DNA of 64,000 nucleotides from Lachnospiraceae bacterium (GCA_014804655.1 JAAUZK010000024.1:276357-340356); one strand, 5' to 3'. Numbered from the stretch's first letter, positions 38,556-47,645 are shown. Program-made: numbers and translations. Notes: a model not told the origin generated them from the sequence alone.

Positions 38556-41021
38556 TTAATCATTCATATTCAGAATCCGCTTCGTCAGTTTTACCGCCTC
38601 CGCCGCATCCTTGGAGTAACCGTCAGCTCCGATTTCATCCGCATACTCCTGCGTAATCACGGCGCCGCCGACTATAATCTTGGCATCCGTCTTATTGTCT
38701 TTCGCATAGTCAATTACATGCTTCATCTGCTGCATGGTGGTAGTCATGAGCGCTGACAAAGCGATTACCTGAGCGTGATGTTCCTTTGCCGCTTCAATAA
38801 TCTTCTCCTTCGGCACATCTTTACCCAGATCGATCACCCTGAATCCATAATTTTTAAGCATTAACGCCACCAGATTTTTGCCGATGTCATGTATATCGCC
38901 CTCTACCGTGGCAATCACCACTGTAGGCATCTCTTCCTCAGAACTTCCGGTGGACAGAAGTGGTTCTAAATATTCTATAGAGGCTTTCATTGCCTCCGCA
39001 CTGGCAATCAGCTGCGGCAGGAAATATTTTCCCTTATCAAAAAGCTCTCCCACTTCATTAATTGCCTTAAGCAGTATTTCGTCCAAAAGCTCTTTTGCTT
39101 CGTGTCCTTCGGATAACGCTTTCTTCGTATCCTCCACAATGGAAGCGCCGTTTCCTTTGAGCACATCGGCATACAGTTTATCCTTGATGCTGCCGCCTGC
39201 CTGCACCGCACCCTGTGCTACCATCTGCATGCGGATTCCGGTGTTTACGGCGGCAGTCTCTCCCATCGCTTCCCGCTTGGCCCGCACTGCTTCCATCAAC
39301 TGAATATACCTAAGATCAGCGCCCTCTTTATTTAAGAGCAAATCGGACGCAAAAGCACAGCTTACCAACAGATCCTGAGACGGATTTGCGATGGCCATCG
39401 TCAGACCGGCCTGAATCGCCATGGTCAGAAACGCGGCATTGACGAAGCTGCGTTCCGGCAGTCCGAATGAAATATTGGACAGTCCGCATATCGTTGCCAA
39501 ACCGTTCTGCTTGCAGTAACGTATCGTTTGAAGCGTCTCAACAGCCGCATTCTTATTTGCACCAACGGTAGCGACTAAGCCGTCCACCACAATATCTTCC
39601 TGACACATACCCAGTTCAAAGGCACGCGTCTGTATCTTCTCTATAATATCGATCTTCTCATCCAGATTCTTCGGCAGCCCTTCATCTGACAACGGAAGCA
39701 AAACAAACATTGCGCCGTATTTCTTTGCAATCGGCAGCAAGGCATCTAACTTCGCCTTCTCATAAGAAATCGAATTGATTAATGCCCGGCCCGGATATCT
39801 GCGCAGCGCTGCCTCCAACACATCCACATGACTGGAATCGAGAGATAACGGCAGACTTGTGATTCCACCGACCGTCTCTACTGCTTTGAGCATCAACTCT
39901 TTCTCATTCACACCGCTCATGCCCATATTGATATCCAGTATTCCTGCGCCGCACGCCTCCTGCTCCTCGGCGAAATCAACTACCATATCCATATTTCCCG
40001 CGCGCAGCTGTTCCTGCAGCTTCTTCTTGCCCGTGGGGTTGATCCGTTCTCCGACTATGATAAAGTTATCCGAAAGCCCGAAAGAAACAGTCTGCCGCTC
40101 ACTGGTAAGGAAACGCATATCCGACGGTTTCCTGTGTACGATCTGCATATCGCCTGCATGACGCCGCAGCGACCGTATATGTTCCGGGGTGGTTCCACAG
40201 CATCCGCCTATGATTGCGGCTCCCGCTTCTACCAGCTCTTTCATACATATTCCAAACTCATCCGCTTCCATATCATAGACCGTATTACCCTTTTCATCCA
40301 AAGAAGGAAGCCCGGCATTCGGCTTTGCTATGATCGGAATCGTTGTTACCGCCGCCATACTGCGGACAACATTTGCCATCTTGTCAGGACCGGTAGAACA
40401 GTTAGTGCCTACCGCGTCAGCACCCAGACTCTCCAATACGACCGCCGCAGTTATTGCATCTGTTCCGTACAGCGTCCGTCCGTCCGATTCGAATGTCATG
40501 GTGGCCATCACCGGCAGATCGCAGACTTCCTTCGCCGCAATCAGTGCCGCCCTCGTCTCCTGAAGGCTCATCATCGTCTCTACGACAAGGAGATCCGCCC
40601 CCGCTTCCACCAGACAGTTGATCTGTTCCTTATAGATATCTATCAATTTCTCGAAGTCAAGCCGCCCCAAGGGTGCAAGCTGTTCCCCGGTCATGGTCAG
40701 GTCTCCCGCCACATATGCTCTATCCCCGACCGCTTCTTTGGAAAGCGCCACCAGATCCAGATTCATTTGACGTACTCGTGACTCCAGCCCATACTCTTTT
40801 AATTTAATCCGATTTGCAGTAAAAGTAGGTGCATAGACGATATTGCTTCCCGCATCGACAAACTCTCTCTGGAGCGCGATCATGATCTCCCTGTGCTGCA
40901 GAATCCATTCTTCCGGACACACACCGGCAGGCATTCCCTGCTTTTGCAGATTTGATCCGGTTGCACCGTCCAGAATAATCGGATTTTCTTTCATAAATGC
41001 ACGAAATTGCTGTTTATTCAT
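38556..41021 (-). CDS. metH: Cobalamin-dependent methionine synthase MetH without reactivation domain
   Basis: The 821-residue protein transfers a methyl group from methyltetrahydrofolate to homocysteine through cobalamin. In order: homocysteine methyltransferase domain (about 1-290; zinc cysteines in GTNCSTGP and GGCCGTTPEHI), pterin-binding domain (about 310-575; GERINPTGKKKL, DINMG), cap (about 590-685) and B12-binding domain with the ligand His711 in EGDIHDIGKN. The C-terminal S-adenosylmethionine reactivation domain of E. coli MetH is missing, so a separate activation protein is expected elsewhere. A longer frame to 41171 is an artefact: it covers the acidic tail of the upstream lipoprotein in another frame. 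The ATG follows the lipoprotein stop by one base. Confidence 0.96.
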   Translation of the reverse strand: MNKQQFRAFMKENPIILDGATGSNLQKQGMPAGVCPEEWILQHREIMIALQREFVDAGSNIVYAPTFTANRIKLKEYGLESRVRQMNLDLVALSKEAVGDRAYVAGDLTMTGEQLAPLGRLDFEKLIDIYKEQINCLVEAGADLLVVETMMSLQETRAALIAAKEVCDLPVMATMTFESDGRTLYGTDAITAAVVLESLGADAVGTNCSTGPDKMANVVRSMAAVTTIPIIAKPNAGLPSLDEKGNTVYDMEADEFGICMKELVEAGAAIIGGCCGTTPEHIRSLRRHAGDMQIVHRKPSDMRFLTSERQTVSFGLSDNFIIVGERINPTGKKKLQEQLRAGNMDMVVDFAEEQEACGAGILDINMGMSGVNEKELMLKAVETVGGITSLPLSLDSSHVDVLEAALRRYPGRALINSISYEKAKLDALLPIAKKYGAMFVLLPLSDEGLPKNLDEKIDIIEKIQTRAFELGMCQEDIVVDGLVATVGANKNAAVETLQTIRYCKQNGLATICGLSNISFGLPERSFVNAAFLTMAIQAGLTMAIANPSQDLLVSCAFASDLLLNKEGADLRYIQLMEAVRAKREAMGETAAVNTGIRMQMVAQGAVQAGGSIKDKLYADVLKGNGASIVEDTKKALSEGHEAKELLDEILLKAINEVGELFDKGKYFLPQLIASAEAMKASIEYLEPLLSTGSSEEEMPTVVIATVEGDIHDIGKNLVALMLKNYGFRVIDLGKDVPKEKIIEAAKEHHAQVIALSALMTTTMQQMKHVIDYAKDNKTDAKIIVGGAVITQEYADEIGADGYSKDAAEAVKLTKRILNMND

Positions 41022-41022
41022 C

Positions 41023-41679
41023 TTATTCCATGCTCTCCTGTGTATCATCTTGTGCCGGCTCTTCATAGAATACCGTATCATCAGTATCAAAGTTGTCTTC
41101 TTCGCCGGAATCATCCGCATCGGAATTACCCGTTTCCAGCTCTTCCTCCTGCGCCTCTTCGTCGTCCTCATCCCGATTCAGATAACCACCGCCCAGAATG
41201 CCGTTCTCTTCCGTGTATGTAATTCCCTCACCCTCCGGAATCTCACCGTGCAGGATCATAATAATGTACTGGATACGAATATTGGCCCGATCGTAGTATT
41301 CTCTGGCGGCCTGTGCAACCCCTTCATCGAAAGTCTCCGATTCATAAGCCCGGTGATATAGAGCAACCGCCTGCTGCATATTTTCATCCGCCTCATCCGC
41401 CAGACTGTCTACCGCCGAAAACCGATCCGGCACGGTAAGTTCCGCCATCCAGGTAATCTCCGCCTGAAGCTGATCCAGATAGGACAACAGTTGTTTTGTC
41501 GCATCCGCGTCATCAGCATTGATCGCATTCATTCCGTCATTGTACGAAGCGATATGTTCAAAAAAAGTATTCATATCTTCCTGATATGCGGTCAGCGTCT
41601 CGTCTTTGCCGCATGCTGTCAAAAGAAATCCGCACAACAGCACAAAGCATAAGACCGCTAATTTATTTGCATTCTTCAA
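41023..41679 (-). CDS. Predicted lipoprotein with acidic tail
   Basis: The 218-residue product has a lipoprotein signal peptide: basic MKNANK, hydrophobic core LAVLCFVLLCGFLLTACGKD with lipobox LTAC, so the cysteine would be lipid-modified on the outer face of the membrane. A helical domain follows (about 25-150), and the last 60 residues are strongly acidic (Asp/Glu-rich). No known family. The best start is TTG at 41679 with GGGGGAAAG about five bases upstream; other starts lack a site. Its stop codon is one base from the metH start, so the pair is coupled, although a link in function is not evident. Confidence 0.78.
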   Translation of the reverse strand: MKNANKLAVLCFVLLCGFLLTACGKDETLTAYQEDMNTFFEHIASYNDGMNAINADDADATKQLLSYLDQLQAEITWMAELTVPDRFSAVDSLADEADENMQQAVALYHRAYESETFDEGVAQAAREYYDRANIRIQYIIMILHGEIPEGEGITYTEENGILGGGYLNRDEDDEEAQEEELETGNSDADDSGEEDNFDTDDTVFYEEPAQDDTQESME

Positions 41680-41705
41680 ATTACTTTCCCCCAGAAGCAC
41701 TTTTT

Positions 41706-41737
41706 CACAAAAATATGGCCTGTCCGCTTATGGACAG
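41706..41737 (-). terminator. Weak terminator after upp
   Basis: CTGTCC/GGACAG arms (41720-41725 and 41732-41737) abut the upp stop codon and are followed on the minus strand by GGCCATATTTTTG. The gap between stem and T-run makes it a weak signal, so read-through into the lipoprotein gene and metH is possible. Confidence 0.5.
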
Positions 41738-42385
41738 TTATTTCGTGCCGAAGATTCTGTCTCCCGCATCTCCCAGACCCGGACAGATATAAGCATGCTC
41801 ATTCAGACAGCGGTCTATATGACCGATATAAATCTGAATATCCGGATGATCCCCGTGCAGACGTTCTATCCCTTCCGGTGCGGCAATAATGCACATAAAT
41901 TTAATATTTTTGCCGCCGTGCTGTTTGATAAAGCTGACAGCCTCGGAGCCCGAGCCGCCTGTGGCAAGCATGGGATCTACTACGACGATCGTCCTCTGGT
42001 CAATCGGTTCCGGCAGTTTACAGTAATACTCATGCGGTTCATGGGTTTCAGGATCCCTGTACAGACCGATATGTCCCACTTTTGCGCTGGGTACCAATGC
42101 AAGGATTCCGCCCACCATGCCAAGTCCCGCACGCAGAATCGGCACGACTGCCATCTTCTTTCCTGCGATTTTGGGCGTCATGCAGGTCTCAATCGGCGTC
42201 TGCACTTCCACATCTTCAAGCGGCAGATCACTAAGCGCCTCATAGCCCATCAGCATGGCAATCTCCTCGATACATTTCCGAAATTCATTAGTGCCCGTAT
42301 TGATATCCCTGATCTGAGAGATCTTGTGCTGGATCAGCGGATGATTCATGACAAACACATTTTCCATCTTTTCTATTTTTTCCAT
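41738..42385 (-). CDS. upp: Uracil phosphoribosyltransferase Upp
   Basis: Upp makes UMP from uracil and PRPP in pyrimidine salvage. The 215-residue protein has [43 protein letters not shown], the PRPP-binding [16 protein letters not shown] and the uracil-binding [17 protein letters not shown]. The ATG at 42385 has AGAGGA eight bases upstream. It is divergent from the uracil permease gene, with separate promoters only about 30 bases apart. Confidence 0.97.
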   Translation of the reverse strand: MEKIEKMENVFVMNHPLIQHKISQIRDINTGTNEFRKCIEEIAMLMGYEALSDLPLEDVEVQTPIETCMTPKIAGKKMAVVPILRAGLGMVGGILALVPSAKVGHIGLYRDPETHEPHEYYCKLPEPIDQRTIVVVDPMLATGGSGSEAVSFIKQHGGKNIKFMCIIAAPEGIERLHGDHPDIQIYIGHIDRCLNEHAYICPGLGDAGDRIFGTK

Positions 42386-42441
42386 CTTTCGTCCTCTTTT
42401 CCGTTTTTTCTGATTCCCAGAAAAATAATCCTTATCTATAA

Positions 42442-42470
42442 ATACTACTGACTTCCACCGTTTTAGTCAA
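42442..42470 (-). promoter_or_regulatory. Promoter of upp
   Basis: Minus-strand TTGACT (42465-42470), 17 bases, TAGTAT (42442-42447); transcription toward upp. Confidence 0.65.
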
Positions 42471-42500
42471 TAACTTTTCAGCATTCTTTCCATAACGCTC

Positions 42501-42529
42501 TTGCCAAACAATGTCCGAATCTATATAAT
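42501..42529 (+). promoter_or_regulatory. Promoter of the uracil permease gene
   Basis: TTGCCA (42501-42506), 17 bases, TATAAT (42524-42529). The leader is only about 35 bases, so there is no room for a PyrR-type attenuator. Confidence 0.8.
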
Positions 42530-42569
42530 CTCTTTAGGTTTAAATGTCAAATGAGGAAGGAGATTTATT

Positions 42570-43955
42570 ATGAGCAAAAGTTTTGAAGCGATTCGCGATG
42601 CCCGTACGCTGGGTATCCCAAAGATGCTGCTGCTCGGTCTGCAGCACATGTTCGCAATGTTCGGTGCGACGATCTTAGTACCGATCTTAGTCAACAGTTA
42701 TTTTAACGGAGAGGGCTTATCGATTCAGGTGACTTTATTCTTTGCCGGTATCGGTACCCTCTTTTTCCATGTCTGTTCTAAATTGAAGGTTCCCGCTTTT
42801 CTGGGCTCTTCCTTCGCCTTTCTGGGTGGGTTCGCCACAGTTGCAGAACTGAACACCGGTATCTTCGCCGACATGACTTACGGTGAGAAGCTTCCCTATG
42901 CATGCGGCGGTATCGTGATTGCCGGCCTGCTGTATCTGATTCTGGCGCTGGTAATCAAAGTTGTGGGAGTAAAAAGGGTTATGCGCTTCCTGCCACCCGT
43001 AGTTACCGGTCCCATTATTATCTGTATCGGCTTAAGTCTTGCACCCTCCGCCGTAAACAACGCATCCTCCAACTGGTTCCTTGCGATTATTGCGCTGGCG
43101 GTAATCATTATCTTTAACATATGGGGCAAAGGAATGTGGAAAATTATTCCGATCTTACTCGGTGTTGTGATCTCTTACGCAGTAGCGCTGATCATGAACG
43201 CGATCGGCCTTACCAATGCAGATGGCAGCGCTATCCTGGACTTCTCCGGTGTATCCGCTTCCTCCTTTGTAGGACTTCCGCCCTTCCTGCTGTGTAAGTT
43301 TGATCTGACGGCAATCCTCGTCATGGCGCCCATCGCACTGGCAACCATGATGGAACATATCGGTGATATCTCCGCCATATCCGCCACAGTAGGCGAGAAT
43401 TATCTGGAAGATCCGGGTCTGCACCGCACGCTGATCGGTGACGGTCTGGCTACTTCTCTCTCCGCACTGTTCGGCGGTCCTGCTAATACGACTTACGGAG
43501 AAAACACCGGTGTTCTGGAGCTGAGCCATGTATATGACCCGAAAGTCATCCGTCTGGCCGCAGTCTATGCGATCGTATTAAGCTTCATTCCTAAGATGTC
43601 TGCCATCATCGGTTCACTTCCTTCGGCTATCATCGGCGGAGTCAGCTTCATTCTGTACGGTATGATCTCTGCCATCGGTGTCAGAAACGTAGTGGAAAAC
43701 AAGGTTGATTTTACTAAATCAAGAAATCTGATCATCGCTGCTGTTATTCTTGTATGCGGGCTCGGATTCTCCGACGGCCTTACATTCACCGTTGCCGGTA
43801 CGTCCATTACATTGACTTCCCTTGCCATCGCAGCGCTGGCAGGCATTATCCTGAATGCCATCCTGCCCGGCAACGACTACACCTTCGGCTCCAATCCAAG
43901 CGGCGATATCAATCGCGGTGTCAGCTTTAATCCGCAGCATAAGAAGGAATCGTAG
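42570..43955 (+). CDS. uraA: Uracil permease, NCS2 (UraA/PyrP) family
   Basis: The 461-residue protein is a nucleobase/cation symporter with about 14 membrane segments. Signature parts: LGLQHMFAMFGATILVPILV at the N-terminus, FLGSSFAFLGG, the conserved ATMMEHIGDISAISATVGEN and GGPANTTYGENTGVLELSHV with the substrate-binding glutamates. The pair with upp indicates uracil as substrate. AAGGAG lies eight bases before the ATG. A terminator follows at 44020. Confidence 0.95.
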   Translation: MSKSFEAIRDARTLGIPKMLLLGLQHMFAMFGATILVPILVNSYFNGEGLSIQVTLFFAGIGTLFFHVCSKLKVPAFLGSSFAFLGGFATVAELNTGIFADMTYGEKLPYACGGIVIAGLLYLILALVIKVVGVKRVMRFLPPVVTGPIIICIGLSLAPSAVNNASSNWFLAIIALAVIIIFNIWGKGMWKIIPILLGVVISYAVALIMNAIGLTNADGSAILDFSGVSASSFVGLPPFLLCKFDLTAILVMAPIALATMMEHIGDISAISATVGENYLEDPGLHRTLIGDGLATSLSALFGGPANTTYGENTGVLELSHVYDPKVIRLAAVYAIVLSFIPKMSAIIGSLPSAIIGGVSFILYGMISAIGVRNVVENKVDFTKSRNLIIAAVILVCGLGFSDGLTFTVAGTSITLTSLAIAALAGIILNAILPGNDYTFGSNPSGDINRGVSFNPQHKKES

Positions 43956-43963
43956 AAAAACAA

Positions 43964-44005
43964 ACAAGTTCATTTACGAGATTTTGTTTTCCAAACTCAT
44001 AAATG
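43964..44005 (+). repeat. Dispersed repeat, copy D
   Basis: It reads ACAAGTTCATTTACGAGATT followed by TTGTTTTCCAAACTCATAAATG. It matches copy A in ACAAGTTC, CGAGATTT and CAAACTC at the same spacing. It is between the uracil permease stop codon and the terminator. Confidence 0.55.
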
Positions 44006-44019
44006 TTCTCATAATGCAG

Positions 44020-44060
44020 TAAACGCCACCGATGATTCAGTGGCGTTTATCTGTATTTTA
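44020..44060 (+). terminator. Terminator of the uracil permease gene
   Basis: Perfect arms TAAACGCCAC (44020-44029) and GTGGCGTTTA (44040-44049) with a 10-base loop, followed by TCTGTATTTTA on the plus strand. Confidence 0.85.
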
Positions 44061-44098
44061 ATCTTAGAATATTCTGATTTTACAGTAATAAGCATGGA

Positions 44099-44317
44099 TT
44101 AAATTGCAATCTCACAGTCCGGCTCCACTTTCTTGCAAGCCTTCAGCACCTGCTTCATAACCGCTTTCTCATCTGCGCCTTCTGCGAACTCTACTTTCAT
44201 TTTCTGTGTCATAAAACTTACCACAGCCTCTGCGACACCTTCTGTCTTATTCGCCGCCTCCTGCATTTTCTCCGCACAGTTAGCACAATCGACCTCAATC
44301 TTATACGTTTTGCTCAT
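44099..44317 (-). CDS. HMA-domain metal-binding protein
   Basis: The 72-residue protein is a single heavy-metal-associated domain with the metal site Cys11-X2-Cys14 in VDCANCAEKMQ and the beta-alpha-beta fold pattern (VAEAVVSFMTQKMKVEF). Such proteins carry copper or zinc/cadmium to P-type ATPases; here no ATPase gene follows, although an ArsR-type regulator lies upstream on the same strand. The start has GGAGGAAAG close by. Function probably metal binding or sequestration. Confidence 0.9.
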   Translation of the reverse strand: MSKTYKIEVDCANCAEKMQEAANKTEGVAEAVVSFMTQKMKVEFAEGADEKAVMKQVLKACKKVEPDCEIAI

Positions 44318-44355
44318 ATCTCTTTCCTCCGTCTCATTATTTTACGATTATTTTT

Positions 44356-44446
44356 GGAAGAATGTATGCGCCAGCAACATTCTTTCAAACATGACTTAGT
44401 GATACTTAAGCAGCGTACTTTGCTGCTTTAGTATTACTTCATGTTT
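44356..44446 (-). other. Two abutting hairpins between arsR and the HMA gene
   Basis: At 44387-44446 a long inverted repeat of about 25 bases per arm (AAACATGA and GCAGC blocks at the ends, a two-to-three base bulge in the middle) overlaps the arsR stop codon. Directly next to it, 44356-44386, are arms GGAAGAATGT and ACATTCTTTC (one wobble) around an 11-base loop. The second hairpin shares GGAAGAATG with the one at 517-545, and the layout (long hairpin, zero spacer, GGAAGAATG hairpin, then about 40 bases to the next start codon) is the same as there. Confidence 0.75.
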
Positions 44447-44835
44447 TATTCTTCCACATGCTCCATTCCCATGCTGATGATTGCCCGTACATGCTCGTCG
44501 TCCAGCGAATAGTAGATCGACTTGCCCTCTCTTCTGAACTTCACCAGTTTGGATGTCTTAAGGATTCGCAGCTGATGACTCACGGAAGACTGGCTCAAAT
44601 TCAACAATCCGGCAATATCATTCACACAGAGTTCATGCTCAAACATGGAGTACAGGATCTTGATCCTTGTAGAATCTCCGAACACTTTAAAAAGCTCCGC
44701 CAGATCATACAGAATCTCATCATCGGGTTGCTGTTCCAACACTTTGTTTATGATTTCTTCCCTTTCTGTCTGTGAATCTTTGTCCACCGCCTGTAACTTG
44801 TTTTTGTTTTCTTCCGCCAATGTCAGCTCCTCCAT
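44446..44835 (-). CDS. ArsR/SmtB-family metal-responsive repressor
   Basis: The 129-residue protein has a winged helix-turn-helix (about 45-115) with ELCVNDIAGLLNLSQSSVSH and RILKTSKLVKFRREGKSIYY. The ELCV motif is at the alpha-3 metal site used in CadC/ArsR-type sensors, but the second cysteine of ELCXC is an asparagine. The C-terminus (DEHVRAIISMGMEHVEE) has the Asp/His residues of an alpha-5 zinc site. It probably represses the HMA gene and is released by metal. The first 35 residues are a charged extension. The promoter upstream is AT-rich. Confidence 0.9.
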   Translation of the reverse strand: MEELTLAEENKNKLQAVDKDSQTEREEIINKVLEQQPDDEILYDLAELFKVFGDSTRIKILYSMFEHELCVNDIAGLLNLSQSSVSHQLRILKTSKLVKFRREGKSIYYSLDDEHVRAIISMGMEHVEE

Positions 44836-44950
44836 ACGGCTTATGAATTTACATATGTTTATCTGTTCATATGTATAATAATATAATATGTGATAATTGT
44901 CAACAAATTTATAGAATAATATAAATTATACAGATTTGTTGCTTTTCATT

Positions 44951-44995
44951 CGCAAAAATAATGCTTGAACAGATAGCGAATTCTCTATCTGTTCA
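44951..44995 (-). terminator. Terminator of the proA transcript
   Basis: Perfect 11-base arms TGAACAGATAG (44966-44976) and CTATCTGTTCA (44985-44995), followed on the minus strand by AGCATTATTTTTGCG. It lies about 55 bases after the proA stop codon. Confidence 0.75.
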
Positions 44996-45049
44996 GCTGA
45001 TTATTGACGTGCTTTATAACAGTTAATTGTCTGGAATAAACATAAAGAA

Positions 45050-46297
45050 CTATTTCCGGATCTGACCGTCCCCCCGTATCAGATACTTATATGTAGTCAG
45101 TTCCTTCAACCCCATTGGCCCTCTAGCATGAAGTTTCTGTGTGCTGATTCCGATCTCCGCCCCGAATCCAAATTCGAATCCGTCCGTAAAGCGTGTGGAT
45201 GCATTGACATAGACACATGCGGAGTCCACTCCCTGCAGAAACGTTTCGGCATGTGCTGCATTTTCCGTCAGTATCGCATCGGAGTGTCTCGTATTGTACT
45301 TATTAATATGCGTCACAGCTTCATCCACAGATGTAACTGTTTTCATGGAAATAATATAATCCAAATATTCCGTGCCGTAATCTTCCTCAGTTGCCTCCAA
45401 CGCATCGGGAATCAGCGTCATCACCTTTCGATCTCCGCGCATCTCTACATTTTTTGCCCTCAATGCTTCTCCCAGCGCAGGCAGAAAACGGTCGGCAATC
45501 TTCTCATGCACCAGCAGTGATTCACAGGCGTTACACACACCGATCCTCTGTGTCTTGGCATTAACGATGATGGGAATCGCCCGCTCCAAGTCTGCGTCTT
45601 CATCTACATAGATATGGCAGTTTCCCGTTCCTGTCTCAATCACGGGTATGGTGCTGTTCTTCACCACGGCACGGATCAGTCCTGCACCGCCCCTTGGAAT
45701 CAGCACATCCACATACTGTTTTAACTGCATAAAAGCAGTTGTCACCGCCCTGTCATTATCAGTGATCAGCTGTATCGCATCCGCCGGAATCTGCCTGTTA
45801 CACAGAGTCTCCGTAATAATTTCCGTAATCGCTTCATTGGAATAGAAAGCATCTTTACCGCCTTTTAAGATCACGGCATTGCCGGTCTTAAAACATAGGC
45901 CGAAAGCATCTGCCGTCACATTAGGTCTTGCCTCATAGATGATACCGATCACACCCATGGGAACTCTGACTTTACTGATATGAAGCCCGTTCGGTCTGTC
46001 AAATGTCTCCATGACCTCACCCACAGGGTCATGCAGTTCCACGATTTGCCGCAGTCCTTCCGCCATGCCTTCGATACGCGCATCGGTTAGTTTCAGACGA
46101 TCTAACAACCCTTCCGCCATGCCGCCCTGTTTTGCGATCTCATAGTCTTTTTGATTAGCCGCAAGAATTCGGTCTGTTTCCTTGACTAATGCGGCGGCGA
46201 CCGCCTGTAATGCACCATTTTTCGCCTCTGTGGACAATTTCTGCAATTCATATTTTGCCGCTACGGCTTTTTCCCCCAGTGTCTCTAAATATTCCAT
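45050..46297 (-). CDS. proA: Glutamate-5-semialdehyde dehydrogenase ProA
   Basis: ProA reduces gamma-glutamyl phosphate with NADPH in proline synthesis. The 415-residue length is typical. Motifs include RVPMGVIGIIYEARPNVTAD, LKGGKDAFYSNEA, the PRGGAGLI loop, the catalytic cysteine region GVCNACESLLVH, and ASTRFTDGFEFGFGAEIGIS. GGAGAG lies close before the ATG. The partner gene proB is about 2.3 kb upstream, with five genes in between. Confidence 0.97.
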   Translation of the reverse strand: MEYLETLGEKAVAAKYELQKLSTEAKNGALQAVAAALVKETDRILAANQKDYEIAKQGGMAEGLLDRLKLTDARIEGMAEGLRQIVELHDPVGEVMETFDRPNGLHISKVRVPMGVIGIIYEARPNVTADAFGLCFKTGNAVILKGGKDAFYSNEAITEIITETLCNRQIPADAIQLITDNDRAVTTAFMQLKQYVDVLIPRGGAGLIRAVVKNSTIPVIETGTGNCHIYVDEDADLERAIPIIVNAKTQRIGVCNACESLLVHEKIADRFLPALGEALRAKNVEMRGDRKVMTLIPDALEATEEDYGTEYLDYIISMKTVTSVDEAVTHINKYNTRHSDAILTENAAHAETFLQGVDSACVYVNASTRFTDGFEFGFGAEIGISTQKLHARGPMGLKELTTYKYLIRGDGQIRK

Positions 46298-46338
46298 GTG
46301 AATCTCTCCATTCTTTCCGTTTTCAGATTTTCTTTATT

Positions 46339-46866
46339 TCAACTTTTCTTACCAAATCCGTTAAACCATGCCCGTTCTGAGAAATCTTTCTTTATTGCAT
46401 ATTTTATTTCATCCTCTGCAACGCCCACCGGTAATAGACAAACAATTTTGTAATCCTTTGGAACACTCAATCTTTCTGCAAGTTTACCTGCGATATCGTC
46501 ATTATCAGTAATATGCCCCTCATACCAGCAGCTTTCATATCCCAATGCTTTTATCGCAAGCAACATATTCTCTATGCAAGCGCTATAATCCTGAACCTGA
46601 TAACATCTATCCCTATATGCATAAATTTTTTGTGTTAAAACTAAAATAAATGCCGGTGCCGTCTGACAAATGGGCGGATTGATCAGTTCTTTTAAATCTT
46701 TTAGCAAATTCTCATCATCAACCGCAATCAATGATGTTGTCTGCTTATTGCAACCGGAAGGTGCCGCAAGTCCAGTCTCCATAATCGTAATTAAATCTTC
46801 TCTTGGAACCGGAATATTCTTATATTTTCCTCTATAGCTCGTTCTACTCTTAATTAAATTTATCAT
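46339..46866 (-). CDS. Nitroreductase-family flavoprotein
   Basis: The 175-residue protein belongs to the nitroreductase (FMN-dependent) family: the start INLIKSRTSYRGKYKNIPVP with the FMN-binding Arg/Ser-X-Arg pattern, APSGCNKQTTSLIAV, and the C-terminal LAIKALGYESCWYEGHITDN. It is short for the family and may act as a dimer. The substrate cannot be told. It stands between proA and the 5-formyl-THF cyclo-ligase gene; the spacing (about 40 bases each side) suggests one transcript. Confidence 0.87.
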   Translation of the reverse strand: MINLIKSRTSYRGKYKNIPVPREDLITIMETGLAAPSGCNKQTTSLIAVDDENLLKDLKELINPPICQTAPAFILVLTQKIYAYRDRCYQVQDYSACIENMLLAIKALGYESCWYEGHITDNDDIAGKLAERLSVPKDYKIVCLLPVGVAEDEIKYAIKKDFSERAWFNGFGKKS

Positions 46867-46909
46867 ACAAATTATATTCCCTTTCTACATTAAAAATCTT
46901 GTCCTGAAA

Positions 46910-47560
46910 TCATTCCTGTATATTGACCGACTGCAACACTCCTTCTTCCGTAAACAACATATCAGGTTTTATATCATGCGGCTCGTACGGAATCTGCTCA
47001 AGCACTTGACAACTGTAGGCAAGTGCCGCTGTGGTCAAATGTAATTCTACATGCCATCTGCAACCATTTTCTTTCTGTAAATCTGTTAATCTGTCCAAAT
47101 ATCTGTCATAAAACCCTTTGCCATAGCCGATACGATGTCTATCTTTATCAAAGACCGCACCCGGCACCCACATCATTACATGTATCTCTCCGGCACCAAT
47201 CTGTTCCGCTAACCATTTGGGAAAAGAGACGCTCTCCACCGGCTCCGGTATTCCCCGATATCCTTCTCTCAAATCTTCCGCAGTCGTAATCTGCCAAAAC
47301 TCCATCTCTTCGCCGGAAACTTTCGGCGCAAATACGTACTTGCCGTCCGCCAGCGCCTGTACGATCAATGTTGCCGTATCGACTTCGCTTCGGTAGCTTG
47401 CGTATGTCAGAATTACCTGTGCTTCTTTATAGACTGAATGAGTCAATACACATTTTTTAATTTTAAAATCACAGCTTGCTCTTTCTTTGGCTGAAATTTC
47501 ATCCCGAACTTTCAAAATATTCTTGCGAATCTCTTTTTTCTCATCTTTTTTACTCATCAC
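46910..47560 (-). CDS. 5-formyltetrahydrofolate cyclo-ligase
   Basis: The enzyme converts 5-formyltetrahydrofolate to methenyl-tetrahydrofolate with ATP. The 216-residue protein has RKNILKVRDEIS at the N-terminus, VILTYASYRSEVDT, and the C-terminal signature RIGYGKGFYDRYLDRL. VPGAVFD is the usual substrate site. In related bacteria this gene often follows proBA, and here it still lies between the two. The first codon may be either of two adjacent ATGs. Confidence 0.93.
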   Translation of the reverse strand: MMSKKDEKKEIRKNILKVRDEISAKERASCDFKIKKCVLTHSVYKEAQVILTYASYRSEVDTATLIVQALADGKYVFAPKVSGEEMEFWQITTAEDLREGYRGIPEPVESVSFPKWLAEQIGAGEIHVMMWVPGAVFDKDRHRIGYGKGFYDRYLDRLTDLQKENGCRWHVELHLTTAALAYSCQVLEQIPYEPHDIKPDMLFTEEGVLQSVNIQE

Positions 47561-47645
47561 TTTTTATCACCGATTTTACATTTACCGCCTTTTATCGCTG
47601 AATGTTTTTCTTATTCATCATCTTTTCATTATCAAATGAATTTTC

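Noticed and set aside
40134-40781. Open frame of 215 codons on the plus strand
   Set aside because: Antisense to metH, no motif, no ribosome site.
41022-41171. Upstream extension of metH by 50 codons
   Set aside because: The extra region overlaps the acidic tail of the lipoprotein gene; the family N-terminus and the coupled ATG after TAAG fix the start at 41021.
41606-42451. Long open frame of 281 codons on the plus strand
   Set aside because: It is antisense to upp and the lipoprotein gene, both of which have clear family motifs or a lipobox; its own translation shows no recognisable family and no ribosome site.
42530-42569. PyrR attenuator before the uracil permease gene
   Set aside because: The leader is about 35 bases, too short for the anti-antiterminator fold.
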